Shown: in pieces, positions 35,623 through 43,971 of the stretch
Layout: each line of letters opens with the position of its first letter
Numbering within the stretch: position 1 is the first letter of the stretch
Assembly: GCA_020849275.1 (NCBI GenBank)
Contig: JADLGO010000012.1
Coordinates: 1 to 63,956, forward strand
Direction: 5' to 3'
DNA: 63,956 bases
From: Chthonomonadales bacterium
Lineage (GTDB): Bacteria > Armatimonadota > Chthonomonadetes > Chthonomonadales > CAJBBX01
Made by a program: the position numbers and the translations under genes
Notes under the pieces: model-generated
The model's database searches: none
What the model was told of the DNA's origin: nothing
The model's input: only the letters and a program-made list of their open reading frames with translations

Positions 35623-36972
35623 CTACCGCGCTGGCGCCGCGGTCACGTGCAGCGCCCAGTCGCGCGCGTCGGGCGTGCGCAGCGGAGTGGGCTCGTCGCC
35701 GGCATTCACCAAGGAGGAGGCCGCGAAGCGCCCCGAGCGCGGGTCCCACCAGGCCGCGCGATAGCGCCGGCCCGCCAGGAGTCGCAGCGCCACGTCCCCG
35801 CCGCGCGGGAAGTAGGCGACGTACTCCTCGCCGGGCCGTGCCATGCAGTAGCCGCCCCCGGAGGCGACCAGCGAGCGGTCCGGCGCAGAGCGCACGAACC
35901 GCCACCGCGACTCGCGCAGGAACCGCGCGATGCCCCGCACCACGTCGAGCGGCCGGGCCGAGGCCGCCGCGTCCTCGATATGGAAGTTGCCGCCGCTCGT
36001 CAGGATCGTCCAGCACATCCCGCGCAGCAGGTCGTTGCTCCGCACGCCGTTGGCGAACTCGTCCACATTGATCGCTTTGCCGAGGCGCCAGCGCGGCTCA
36101 AGGTAGGCGTTGAGCGCGTCCGGATCGCGCTCTGCCTCGCCGCCGAAGTGCCGGTTCACCACGTCGACCTCCGGGACCGCGTAGAACGCCTCCAGGTCGG
36201 GCCCGATACTGCTGTAGGAGACCAGACGCGGCTCGCGGCGATCCCTCGCGGCCAGGACGGCCTTGACGAAGCGCGCGTAGTGGCGGCCGAACTCCGGGCT
36301 GGCGTCGCCGATGTGCTCGTTCTCCACCTCGTAGATCACGTTCGGCAGCGAGGCCGTCTCCGCGACCATCTTGCGGACGTAGCGCTCTTGCTGGCGCCGC
36401 AAGCGCGGCCGGCTGGCAAACTGGTAGAACTCGGGAACGCCGTCGGCGGAGGAGGGCGGCGTCTCCAGGCCGTTCGAGTTGTTGTCGCTGGCCCACGGGT
36501 TGGCCGCCCAGCGTCGATCGCCGCCGGGCGACATGCCGCAGCGGTCGAAGAGGAGGATCTCGGCGTAGACGCCCGCCGCGTCCGCCGCCGCCACGGTGCG
36601 CCGCATCCGCGCCCAGTAGTCGGGGTCCCAGCGCTCCATGTCGAAGCGGTTGCCCCCGTGCCCGCCCATGTAGGCGCCGGGCACGTCGCCCCGCTGCCAC
36701 GGCCAGACCGCGAGGTTACCCTCCCACGGCAGGAAGTGCCAGACGCGCGCGTAGCGGGCGCCGTGCGCTTGCATCGCTCGCAACTCCGCCTCGTTATTGA
36801 ACCCCTTGGCCGTGGGCACCAGGTTACCGTAGCTGGCGATCACGACGGCCGCGCCGGTGCGCGTCTCGAGAAAGTAGCGGGGGTTGTCGGGGTGAAGGCG
36901 CAGGTAAGCGCCCGCCGGCCTGGCCATGCAGAGGCCGGCGAACGGCAGCGTCGCAAGCAGTCGGTAGAGCAT
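35623..36972 (-). CDS. GH5/GH140-like TIM-barrel hydrolase with C-terminal beta-domain
   Basis: The 449-residue protein has a leader (LLATLPFAGLCMARPAGA) and a clan-A-like barrel: AMQAHGARYARVWHFLPWEG, YWARMRRTVAAADAAGVYAEILLFDR, SLPNVIYEVENEHIG with the acid/base-type Asn-Glu, and KAINVDEFANG with a second Glu. The C-terminal 90 residues (YVAYFPRGGDVALRLLAGRRYRAAWWDPRSG) match the beta-sandwich (putative collagen-binding) that ends DUF4038/GH140-like proteins. GGAGAGA precedes the ATG. Apiosidase or related activity on pectin side chains is possible but unproven. Confidence 0.75.
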   Translation of the reverse strand: MLYRLLATLPFAGLCMARPAGAYLRLHPDNPRYFLETRTGAAVVIASYGNLVPTAKGFNNEAELRAMQAHGARYARVWHFLPWEGNLAVWPWQRGDVPGAYMGGHGGNRFDMERWDPDYWARMRRTVAAADAAGVYAEILLFDRCGMSPGGDRRWAANPWASDNNSNGLETPPSSADGVPEFYQFASRPRLRRQQERYVRKMVAETASLPNVIYEVENEHIGDASPEFGRHYARFVKAVLAARDRREPRLVSYSSIGPDLEAFYAVPEVDVVNRHFGGEAERDPDALNAYLEPRWRLGKAINVDEFANGVRSNDLLRGMCWTILTSGGNFHIEDAAASARPLDVVRGIARFLRESRWRFVRSAPDRSLVASGGGYCMARPGEEYVAYFPRGGDVALRLLAGRRYRAAWWDPRSGRFAASSLVNAGDEPTPLRTPDARDWALHVTAAPAR

Positions 36973-37011
36973 CGTCTCTCCGTCGTCGGGGGTCAGGGAC
37001 CGCCCGGCGGG

Positions 37012-37320
37012 TCAGTCGTCGGCCGGCTCAGGACCGGCTGGCGGCGCCTGCGCGGGCACCGCCGACAGGCCGCGCGTTCGCCAGAGGTCGAGCAGGAGCG
37101 GTCCGAGCCCGGCGAACCGGTAGCCGGGATCCACGTAGCGACCGATGACCTAGAACGCGAAGTAGCAGAACCGCGCGAAGCTCCACACGGCGATGGCCAC
37201 GGGGAGGGCCGTGCGGAGGGTGGGGCTCTGCAGGAGGAGCCCGGCCGAGGCCAACGCCCCGGCCAGCACGAACAGGAACCCCTTCACGCAGATGAGCCGC
37301 GGATCGGTGATGTCTCCCAT
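37012..37320 (-). pseudogene. Small membrane protein gene interrupted by an in-frame amber codon
   Basis: Reading from the ATG at 37320, codons 1-56 encode one hydrophobic helix (GFLFVLAGALASAGLLL) and a second start (VAIAVWSFARFCYFAF). Codon 57 is TAG (37150-37152). The same frame then continues for 45 codons to TGA (37012-37014) with sensible protein (VIGRYVDPGYRFAGLGPLLLDLW). I recall small planctomycete/armatimonad membrane proteins with a YYFAFYVIxRYVDPGYRF signature, which would put Tyr at the stop position. A single TAC/TAT to TAG change explains it. Alternatives are a sequencing error or suppression. It lies between the secretin-like and GH5-like genes. Confidence 0.6.
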
Positions 37321-37419
37321 GGCGAGTGCCCCCGGCCGCGGCCGATCGAGCCGGCCGCGCGCCCTGCTCCTCGCGCGTGGCCGGCCCTACTCCTCCGCGG
37401 CGCGCCGAGGCGCATCCCG

Positions 37420-39636
37420 CTATGCCTTCCAGCCGCTGCTGTAGCGCACCAGGTCCTCGATGGTCGGGATGACCACCGGCTCCAGTATGATGACGCTGCT
37501 CTGATAGACACCCTTCTGTCGTTTGCTCACCTTGAAAGGGGCGAAGGGGATGTCCGCCAGCAGGTCCTTCACGCCCGGCACCTTGCGCAGCACCGGGATG
37601 CCGCCGGTGTTCTCGAAGTAGCTAACGTTGCTGGTGAGGGTCGAGAGCACCGCGGGCTCGTAGGAGAGGACGCTGATCGTGGCGTTGTCGATGCTGTGGT
37701 TGGTTACGCGGTCGGTCACCTTGTCCGAGTCTGGCTGCAGCGTCTGGGCGGCGGTCAGCGTCAGGGTCACCGAGCTGTCGTCGATGCCGATGCTGGGCCT
37801 GGCCGAAAGGCTGATGCCGGCCTGCACCGGCGCGGCCTGCCCGCCGGCCATCAGCGCCTTGACGATCGCCTCGCCGGAGAAGCCGTACGCCTTCGAGAGC
37901 TTGCTCAGGGCGTCCTGCGCCTGGCTGGCCTGCCGCACGCGCTCCAGCAAGCTCGACTGGGACGGCAGCTTTGCCTGCACCTCCGCCGACACCGTGTTCG
38001 TGGTGTCCGCCGCGAACTGCAGGCTGACGCTGTTGGAGACGAAGAGGTTAACTCCCGTGTCGGCCAGCAGCAGGTCGCGCGCCACGTCGGGCACATCCTC
38101 AATCTCCGACTGTGCCAGGATCTCGCGGCTGGAACTTCTTGCGAGCTGCTTGTTGGCCAGCAGGCGCAGCTCCTCAACATAGCGGTTGTAGAACTGATGC
38201 TCCAGCGCGCGCTGCATCGCGTCGCTGGCGCGCCGCAGCCACAGGTTCAGCGCGGCCTCCAGCGCCTCCAGCCTGGCGTAGTTGATGTCCTCCGAGGCGG
38301 CGGGGTCCCTCGCCTCGAGGCGGCCGTCCAGCCGGTTGCGCTGCTCCGCGTACTGGCGAAACATGCTCACGAGCTGCTCGAGCGTCGGCGCCGCGCTGTC
38401 GCTGGCGGCCGCCACCGACTCGAAGAGCGCCAGCGGCACCGAGATCAGGCTGTCGGCGATCGCTTTGAGCGCCAGGAGCTGGCGCCCGGCGAACCCGGGC
38501 CGGTACCTCCGCTGCTTCTCCTCCCTCTGTCGGTCGGTGGTCGCTGGCTTCAGGTAGCCCCCGATGTCTCGTTCCACCTCCTCGGCGCGCTCCAGCGCCG
38601 TGCCGAAGCGGCGCTGAAGCTCCCGGAGGCTCGCCACCGTCTGGCGCTGGCCGAGCGCGGGGTACAGCCGGCGCGTCAACTCCAGCGATCGGCGCAGGCG
38701 CACGCCCACCCAGGTGGGCAGCGGGCAGTCGTCGCGCTGGAGCGCCTGCTCGAAGCCCGCGATGCCGAGGCCCTCGCGCTCGGAGAGTTGCTCGGCGTAG
38801 TGGGCGCACCAGTCGCGCGCGTGGGCCACCGCCTGCTTCCAGTCGGCCAACCGGGGGCCGATGGAGCGGGCCGTCGCGTCGTCGTCCGACCGGGGGTCCT
38901 GCACGGCAGCCCCGATGGCACGCGTGAGGGCCTCCAGGGCGTCCTCGGCCTGGGCGCCGGCCGCCGTCTCGCCTGGCCCGGGCGCCAGGTCCGGGAGCGC
39001 GCGATCGATCATCAGCAGGAGCAGGATCTCGGGCACGGTCAGCGGTCGCTCGCCCTTGCCGAGCGTCGGCAGGAGCTTGCGCACCTCCGTGTAGATCGCC
39101 AGGTCCTTGCCGGCGCGCCGGCTCAGGCGGCCAAGTAGGTAGCTCTGCAGGTCCGCGAAGGCGCGCACGACCTGGGCGCGCTGCGTGTCCACCAGGGCGC
39201 GCACCGTGTCGGTCATCTGAATCACGTCGGTGTTGGCAGGGCCGGTGAGCTGGACCACGCGCAGGTTGAGTTGCAGATGGGCGCGCGGGCGCTCGAACAG
39301 GAAGGCCATCATGCGGATGTTCTCGATCTCCGAGTCCACCCAGGCGCGGTCGCCGGCCACGAGGACGTAGTTGCCCGTCGCCACGAACGAGAGACGCGCG
39401 TAGCGGGGCTGCTTCGGGTCGCCTGGGAGCCGCTGCCGGAAGAGGCCCTGGCTCTGCAGCCGCTCCAGCTGAGCCTGGAACTCCTGGGCGGAGAGGGAGT
39501 CCTTCATCACCACGCGCCGCACCGCGGCGGCGCCGGGCACCGGGTCGGGCGCGGACGCTTGCGCAGGGGCGCAGGCGAACGCCATCGAGCAAGCGGCGAT
39601 CAGGGCGGTGACGAGGTTCCTCCGTTTCGGGGTCAT
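37420..39636 (-). CDS. Secretin-like outer-membrane protein with large helical insertion
   Basis: The 738-residue protein has a signal peptide (LVTALIAACSMAFACAPAQASA). Residues about 75-135 resemble a secretin N-domain (YVLVAGDRAWVDSEIENIR, RAHLQLNLRVVQLTG). The end resembles the secretin C-terminal beta-domain: LSARPSIGIDDSSVTLTL, ISVLSYEPAVLSTLTSNV, GGIPVLRKVPGVKDLLADIPF and SSVIILEPVVIP. Between them about 350 residues are helical and Arg/Leu-rich, which is not normal for GspD or PilQ. The ATG at 39636 has AAGGAG 9 bases upstream. No other secretion or pilus assembly genes are adjacent. The assignment rests on the two end regions. Confidence 0.6.
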   Translation of the reverse strand: MTPKRRNLVTALIAACSMAFACAPAQASAPDPVPGAAAVRRVVMKDSLSAQEFQAQLERLQSQGLFRQRLPGDPKQPRYARLSFVATGNYVLVAGDRAWVDSEIENIRMMAFLFERPRAHLQLNLRVVQLTGPANTDVIQMTDTVRALVDTQRAQVVRAFADLQSYLLGRLSRRAGKDLAIYTEVRKLLPTLGKGERPLTVPEILLLLMIDRALPDLAPGPGETAAGAQAEDALEALTRAIGAAVQDPRSDDDATARSIGPRLADWKQAVAHARDWCAHYAEQLSEREGLGIAGFEQALQRDDCPLPTWVGVRLRRSLELTRRLYPALGQRQTVASLRELQRRFGTALERAEEVERDIGGYLKPATTDRQREEKQRRYRPGFAGRQLLALKAIADSLISVPLALFESVAAASDSAAPTLEQLVSMFRQYAEQRNRLDGRLEARDPAASEDINYARLEALEAALNLWLRRASDAMQRALEHQFYNRYVEELRLLANKQLARSSSREILAQSEIEDVPDVARDLLLADTGVNLFVSNSVSLQFAADTTNTVSAEVQAKLPSQSSLLERVRQASQAQDALSKLSKAYGFSGEAIVKALMAGGQAAPVQAGISLSARPSIGIDDSSVTLTLTAAQTLQPDSDKVTDRVTNHSIDNATISVLSYEPAVLSTLTSNVSYFENTGGIPVLRKVPGVKDLLADIPFAPFKVSKRQKGVYQSSVIILEPVVIPTIEDLVRYSSGWKA

Positions 39637-39775
39637 GCGTCGGCTCCTTACGGTGCGGGGTCCGGGCAGCTCGAGAGAGGAGCGTGCAAGGCATCCGTAG
39701 TACGCACACAAGACGGTCGACGGGGAGGTTTCGTTCCGGTCGCGCAGCGAGCGGACGCGGCCCTGGCGCCGCGCG

Positions 39776-40870
39776 CTATGCGCCGCCCGGGCGGCCGGCG
39801 GTGGCCGCGGCGGCCGCGTCCAGCGCGTCGATCATCTCCCGCGCGCGCCGGTCGGCCGTGTGCTCCTCGAGCGCCCGGCGGCGGGCTGCCTGACCCACGC
39901 GCTCGAGCTGCGCGTCGTCCATCGCCACCGCCTGCTCGACGTCGTCGGCTGTGCGGGCGATCAGGATCTCGCTTCCGGGCTCAAAGAAGGTGTTGAGCCC
40001 TTCCCACCCGTCGCTCAGCATGACGACTCCGCAGGCGGCGGCCTCGAAGAGGCGGACGGAGGGGCAGTAGCCCGATTCGGCCATCGCGGGACGCGTTACG
40101 TTGAGCGCCAGGCGCGAGGAGCAGTGAAAGGCCGGGTACTCGGCGGGCGTCACGTAGCCGGCGAAGGCCACGTTGGCCGGCCAGCGGGCGCCCTCGGGGC
40201 AGCGGGCGCCGCCCACCAGGAAGCGCCGCTCGGGAAGCCGGCGCGCCGGCTCGATGAGCAGCCGCTCGAGCCCCTCGCGGCGGTCTTCGGTGCAGACCCC
40301 GAGGTACGAGACGTCGGCCATATACTCCGGCGTGGGAGGGACCGGCCGGTGCGCCTCCGGGTCCACGGCGCCGTAGAGCGGCGCCACTGTGCGCGCGCCC
40401 AGGCGGCCGCGCAGCGCACCGAGTGCCTCTCCGCCGGTGAAGCTGAGCACCAGATCGAAATCGCCGAGGCCGCGTGGCCCCAGGTAGAAGGCCGGCTCGC
40501 GTTCGGCCGCCTTGCGCAGCGTGATCGGCGTATCCAGATCGTAGAGGACGCGCACCCGGGCGCGCGACTCCAGCATCATCCCGGTAGCCGCCAGGCCGTC
40601 CGGGCAGCGAGAGGTGACCATCGCGACATCGGCGTCGCCGAGGTGGCGGCGCACCTGCGGGAGCGCTTCCCGCCAATCGCGGTAGATGACCAGATGCGCG
40701 TCCGGAAGCTCATAGAGATCGCGGTACGCGGCGTGGTCGGGCAGATCGCGCTCGAGGAACACGACCTCGTGACCACGGCGGGCCAGCGCGCGGATCAGCG
40801 CGCGCCAGAAGGTTGCGTGCCCGTTGCCCCAGGCAGAACTCACCGAAAGCCCGAAGATGACCAGCTTCAT
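39776..40870 (-). CDS. CgeB-like glycosyltransferase (GT-B fold)
   Basis: The 364-residue protein starts KLVIFGLSVSSAWGNGHATFWRALIRALARRGHEVVFLE and has a DUF3880-like middle (VRVLYDLDTPITL, DFDLVLSFTGG). The GT-B C-terminal domain follows with MADVSYLGVCTEDR, VAFAGYVTPAEYPAFHCSSRLALNVTRPAMAESGYCPSVRLFEAAACG and a MLSDGWEGLNTFFEPGSEI donor-site loop, as in the spore-maturation CgeB family. It probably transfers a sugar from an NDP-sugar to a cell-surface or secondary-metabolite acceptor; the acceptor is unknown. The ATG at 40870 follows a G-rich Shine-Dalgarno. Confidence 0.82.
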   Translation of the reverse strand: MKLVIFGLSVSSAWGNGHATFWRALIRALARRGHEVVFLERDLPDHAAYRDLYELPDAHLVIYRDWREALPQVRRHLGDADVAMVTSRCPDGLAATGMMLESRARVRVLYDLDTPITLRKAAEREPAFYLGPRGLGDFDLVLSFTGGEALGALRGRLGARTVAPLYGAVDPEAHRPVPPTPEYMADVSYLGVCTEDRREGLERLLIEPARRLPERRFLVGGARCPEGARWPANVAFAGYVTPAEYPAFHCSSRLALNVTRPAMAESGYCPSVRLFEAAACGVVMLSDGWEGLNTFFEPGSEILIARTADDVEQAVAMDDAQLERVGQAARRRALEEHTADRRAREMIDALDAAAAATAGRPGGA

Positions 40871-41639
40871 GGCCCCGCCTCCCCCGCGCGGCGCGCCCTG
40901 GAGCGGAGCATCGCCCCGGCGCCGGTGAGTTGGCGCGCCAGCATGGGCGACGCCCCGCCCGGCGCGTGCCGCGCGGCAAGCGCTCAGGCCGGGCATCGCG
41001 AGCAAGACGGCGGGCCGAGCACAAAGGTTCCGGCGATGGCATAGCCCGCCACGGCCGCCAGACCACCGGGTGAGAGCGCGGGCGACCAGGCGCCGACAGG
41101 CCCCGGCCCGAGTGGCCGGGGCCTGTCCGGAAGGCCCTGGTGGCACGGACTGGGCAGGGCCTACCGCCGGTTGATCTCTCGCCTGGAGTCCTCGCAGCCG
41201 GAGTAGCCGGAGCTCCTCGGGCGCGCCAGATCCAGCGCGTAGCTCAGCATGAGGTTGCCCTCCTGGCTGTCGGCAGGCAGGTGGTGGCCACTTCAGCGGT
41301 GGCAACGCCATCGAGGTGCCGCGATTCCGTCCACGGACCAGAGCCGTCACGTGAGCGCGCCCGCGCGCCGCATGGTTGCCTCCGGCCATGGCGCGCGGAG
41401 GCCACACCGCCTCCGGCGCGTGAACCCGTGCGTCGTCGCTCGCGGAGAGCACCGGAGGGCGAACCGCGCGGTCCAACGCTGCCAGGAAACGCGGCCCGGG
41501 GGCCAGGCGCCCGGGGGACTATGCCACGCGGGGCGCGGGGGCGCGCCTGTGCTCACTGCCGGTTGCGTGGGATGCGCTGGCGGACACCCGCGCGCTTGCG
41601 GGCGACGAGCGGCGCCGAGGGTGCCCTCCGCGCCCGCGC
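40871..41639. other. Gene-poor gap with a possible coding remnant
   Basis: This 769-base stretch has no intact gene I can support. On the minus strand a short frame at about 41162-41299 ends LDLARPRSSGYSGCEDSRREINRR followed by TAG and then by a perfect hairpin, as if it were the 3' end of a lost gene. Upstream of that fragment the frame is closed by TGA. A GGCAGGCAGG segment near 41272 resembles the palindrome family at 31.6-33.1 kb. The rest shows no motif. Confidence 0.4.
41096..41126. terminator. Perfect 13-bp hairpin
   Basis: ACAGGCCCCGGCC (41096-41108) pairs without mismatch with GGCCGGGGCCTGT (41114-41126) around a CGAGT loop. It lies just beyond a short minus-strand frame and far from any intact gene end, suggesting a terminator left from a decayed gene. 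No T tract is present. Confidence 0.6.
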
Positions 41640-42980
41640 TCAGGTCGCCGCGCCGGCGCGAGCCCGCCGCCAGCGCCGGTGCTTGAGCATGTCCAGCAAC
41701 ACCGCGAGCAGGATCACCATGCCAAGCACCACCTTCTGCGTGTAGGGCTCCACGTCCGTCAGGTTCATGCCGTTGCGGATCACGGCGATGATGAACGCGC
41801 CGATCAGCGTGCCGAGGATTCGGCCCTCGCCGCCGGAGAGGCTCGTCCCGCCCACCACGACCGCCGCGATCACGTAGAGCTCGTACATCAGCCCGTAGGT
41901 GGGCGCACCCGCCTTGAGCTGCGAGGCGGTGACGACGCCGCCCAGACCGGCCATCATCCCCGAGGCCGCGTAGACGAACAGGAGCGTGCCCTCGGTGCTC
42001 ACGCCGGAGAGGCGCGCCGCCTCGCGGTTGCCGCCGACCGCGTAGATGCGCCGGCCCAGGGCGGTGCGCGTCATCAGCACGTGCGCCGCCACATAGACCG
42101 CGGCCATCAGCAGCACGGCGTTCGGGATGGATGCCAGGCCGGCGCCGCGCCCCAGCCAGGTGAACGAGCGCGGAAGGTCGTAGATGGACTGCCCGCGCGC
42201 CACGATGAACGCCAGGCCGCTAGCGATCTGCATCACGGCCAGCGTGGCGATGAACGGCGGGACGTGGAACCGCGCGATGGTGAAGCCGGAGAAGAGGCCG
42301 ACCGCCCCGCCCATCGCGCAGGCGGCCAGCGCCGCGCCGGCCATCGCAGGGCCCGAGGCGCCCGCGCCGCCCGCCTCGCGGATGAGCCAGGCCGCCACGA
42401 CGGCGCTCAGCGCGACGATGGACCCAACCGACAGGTCGATCCCACCGGTGATGATGACCATCGTCATTCCGACGGCGACGATCGCGATCACCGCGATCTG
42501 GTCGGCCACGTTGCGCAGGTTGGCCGTGGAGAGGAAGGTGGAGCGCGTGGAGGGCCGGGGCGCGTGCACGGCGAGGCCTCGCAGCGCGGGCGCCGCCTCG
42601 CGCAGCCGATCCCACACCGTCCACTCCGCCGCGGCGCGGGTGGTGACCACGAGCGCGGGCGCCATGCCCGCCGCCGCGAGCCGCTCGATCGCCGCGCGCG
42701 CAGCCGCAGGGTCGCCCAGGGTCACGTCGACGGCCGGAGCGCCGCCACGCCGAAGCTCGTCGGACGCCGCCGCCGCGAACGCGCGGCCGTCGGCATCCGG
42801 CGAGGCAACGACCATGACCGGCCCGGTCAGTGGTCCGGCGCCCAGGGCCGCCCGCGCGGCCCGCGCGCCGCCGGACGCTCCCTCCGGGTACTCGCTGTGC
42901 AGCGTGGCCCACGCGAAGTAGGCGCAGAGCAGAACGAGCACCCCCAGCATGCCGTAGCCGGCGAGCAGGCGGCGTATCAC
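41640..42980 (-). CDS. Ribose-type sugar ABC transporter permease with soluble insertion
   Basis: The 446-residue inner-membrane protein belongs to the RbsC/XylH family: FLSTANLRNVADQIAVIAIVAVGMTMVIITGGIDLSVGSIVAL, AVGGNREAARLSGV, GLGGVVTASQLKAGAPTYG and VGGTSLSGGEGRILGTLIGAFI are diagnostic. Unusually, TM1 (about 7-27) is followed by a 119-residue soluble segment (about 30-148) before the canonical start of the permease. The insertion contains alpha/beta motifs (GPVMVVASPDADGRAFAAA, AIERLAAAGMAPALVVTT). Its ATG overlaps the stop of the binding-protein gene by 4 bases. No ATPase gene is in the window. Confidence 0.9.
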   Translation of the reverse strand: MIRRLLAGYGMLGVLVLLCAYFAWATLHSEYPEGASGGARAARAALGAGPLTGPVMVVASPDADGRAFAAAASDELRRGGAPAVDVTLGDPAAARAAIERLAAAGMAPALVVTTRAAAEWTVWDRLREAAPALRGLAVHAPRPSTRSTFLSTANLRNVADQIAVIAIVAVGMTMVIITGGIDLSVGSIVALSAVVAAWLIREAGGAGASGPAMAGAALAACAMGGAVGLFSGFTIARFHVPPFIATLAVMQIASGLAFIVARGQSIYDLPRSFTWLGRGAGLASIPNAVLLMAAVYVAAHVLMTRTALGRRIYAVGGNREAARLSGVSTEGTLLFVYAASGMMAGLGGVVTASQLKAGAPTYGLMYELYVIAAVVVGGTSLSGGEGRILGTLIGAFIIAVIRNGMNLTDVEPYTQKVVLGMVILLAVLLDMLKHRRWRRARAGAAT

Positions 42981-43948
42981 CGCAGCGCGGGGTCCTGGCG
43001 CGCGTCCTCCTGCATGTAGAGCCCCGTGGGGATGAGCACCCGCGACGGAACCTTCTCGCCGGCCATGTACTTCGCCACGCTCTGAATGACGGTGATGCCG
43101 ATCCGGTCGGGGTACTGCACGGCGTCGGCCCAGATGCGCCCTTCCTTGATGGCCTGCTTTGCCTCGGGCATGCCGTCGAAGCCGATGACCTTCACCTTGC
43201 CCGTGCGGCCGGCCTTCTCGATGGCCGCCACGGCGCCGAGGGCGGTGGGATCGTTGATGGCGAAGATGCCGGCGAGGTCGGGGTGCTTCTCTAGAATGTC
43301 CTGCGCCGTCTTGAAGGCAACGTCGCGCACGCCGCCGCCCGGAAGCTGGGCCACGACGCGGATGCCGGGCGCCCCGGCGAGCGCCTCGCGGAAGCCCCGG
43401 GTGCGCAGGAGGACCGACTCCACCTCGGGATGGTCGACGATGGCCACCGTCCCCTTGCCGCCAAGCGCCTGGATCATCGCCTTGCCGGCGAGCTTGCCGC
43501 CGTCATGGTTGTCGGTTGCGACGTGGCAGACGACCTTCGCCAGGGGATCCAGGCTGGCGATGTCCGCCGTGAACACGGGGACGCCGGCCTGGTTGGCCGC
43601 CGAGATCGCCGTGCCGACGGCGCGCGAGTCGCAGGGACAGAGCACGATCGCGCTGGCCCTCTTCACGATGAAGTCGTTGACCTGGTCCCTCTGACGGGCC
43701 GCGTCGTTCTCGCCGGCGGTCACGCTCAGGTCGAAGCCCTGCCGGTCGGCCTCGGCCCGCATGGCGTCGGCCATGTCCTTGAAGAACGGGTTGGCCATGG
43801 TGAGCAGCGAGACGCCGACGAGCGGGCGGCCCTTCGCCGCGCCGTCGCGCGCGGGCGCGGCGGGGCCGGACGGCCGGCAGCCGGCCGCCAGGGCGAGCAG
43901 GGCCGCCAGCAGCACCTGCACCGCGCGCCGGTTGGATCGCGCGGGCAT
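42977..43948 (-). CDS. Sugar ABC transporter substrate-binding lipoprotein
   Basis: The 323-residue protein has a lipoprotein signal ending LALAAGC, so it should be anchored outside the inner membrane. The rest is a type I periplasmic-binding fold: LVGVSLLTMANPFFKDMADAMRAEA, ASAIVLCPCDSRAVGTAI, GVPVFTADI, HVATDNHDGGKLAGKAMI, GIFAINDPTALGAVAAIEKAG and VKVIGFDGMPEAKQAIKEG. It is related to ribose, allose or rhamnose binding proteins; the ligand cannot be read from sequence. It is translationally coupled to the permease downstream and 23 bases after the GH130 gene. Confidence 0.93.
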   Translation of the reverse strand: MPARSNRRAVQVLLAALLALAAGCRPSGPAAPARDGAAKGRPLVGVSLLTMANPFFKDMADAMRAEADRQGFDLSVTAGENDAARQRDQVNDFIVKRASAIVLCPCDSRAVGTAISAANQAGVPVFTADIASLDPLAKVVCHVATDNHDGGKLAGKAMIQALGGKGTVAIVDHPEVESVLLRTRGFREALAGAPGIRVVAQLPGGGVRDVAFKTAQDILEKHPDLAGIFAINDPTALGAVAAIEKAGRTGKVKVIGFDGMPEAKQAIKEGRIWADAVQYPDRIGITVIQSVAKYMAGEKVPSRVLIPTGLYMQEDARQDPALR

Positions 43949-43971
43949 GCGGGATCCCCTCTGGCCGCGCG

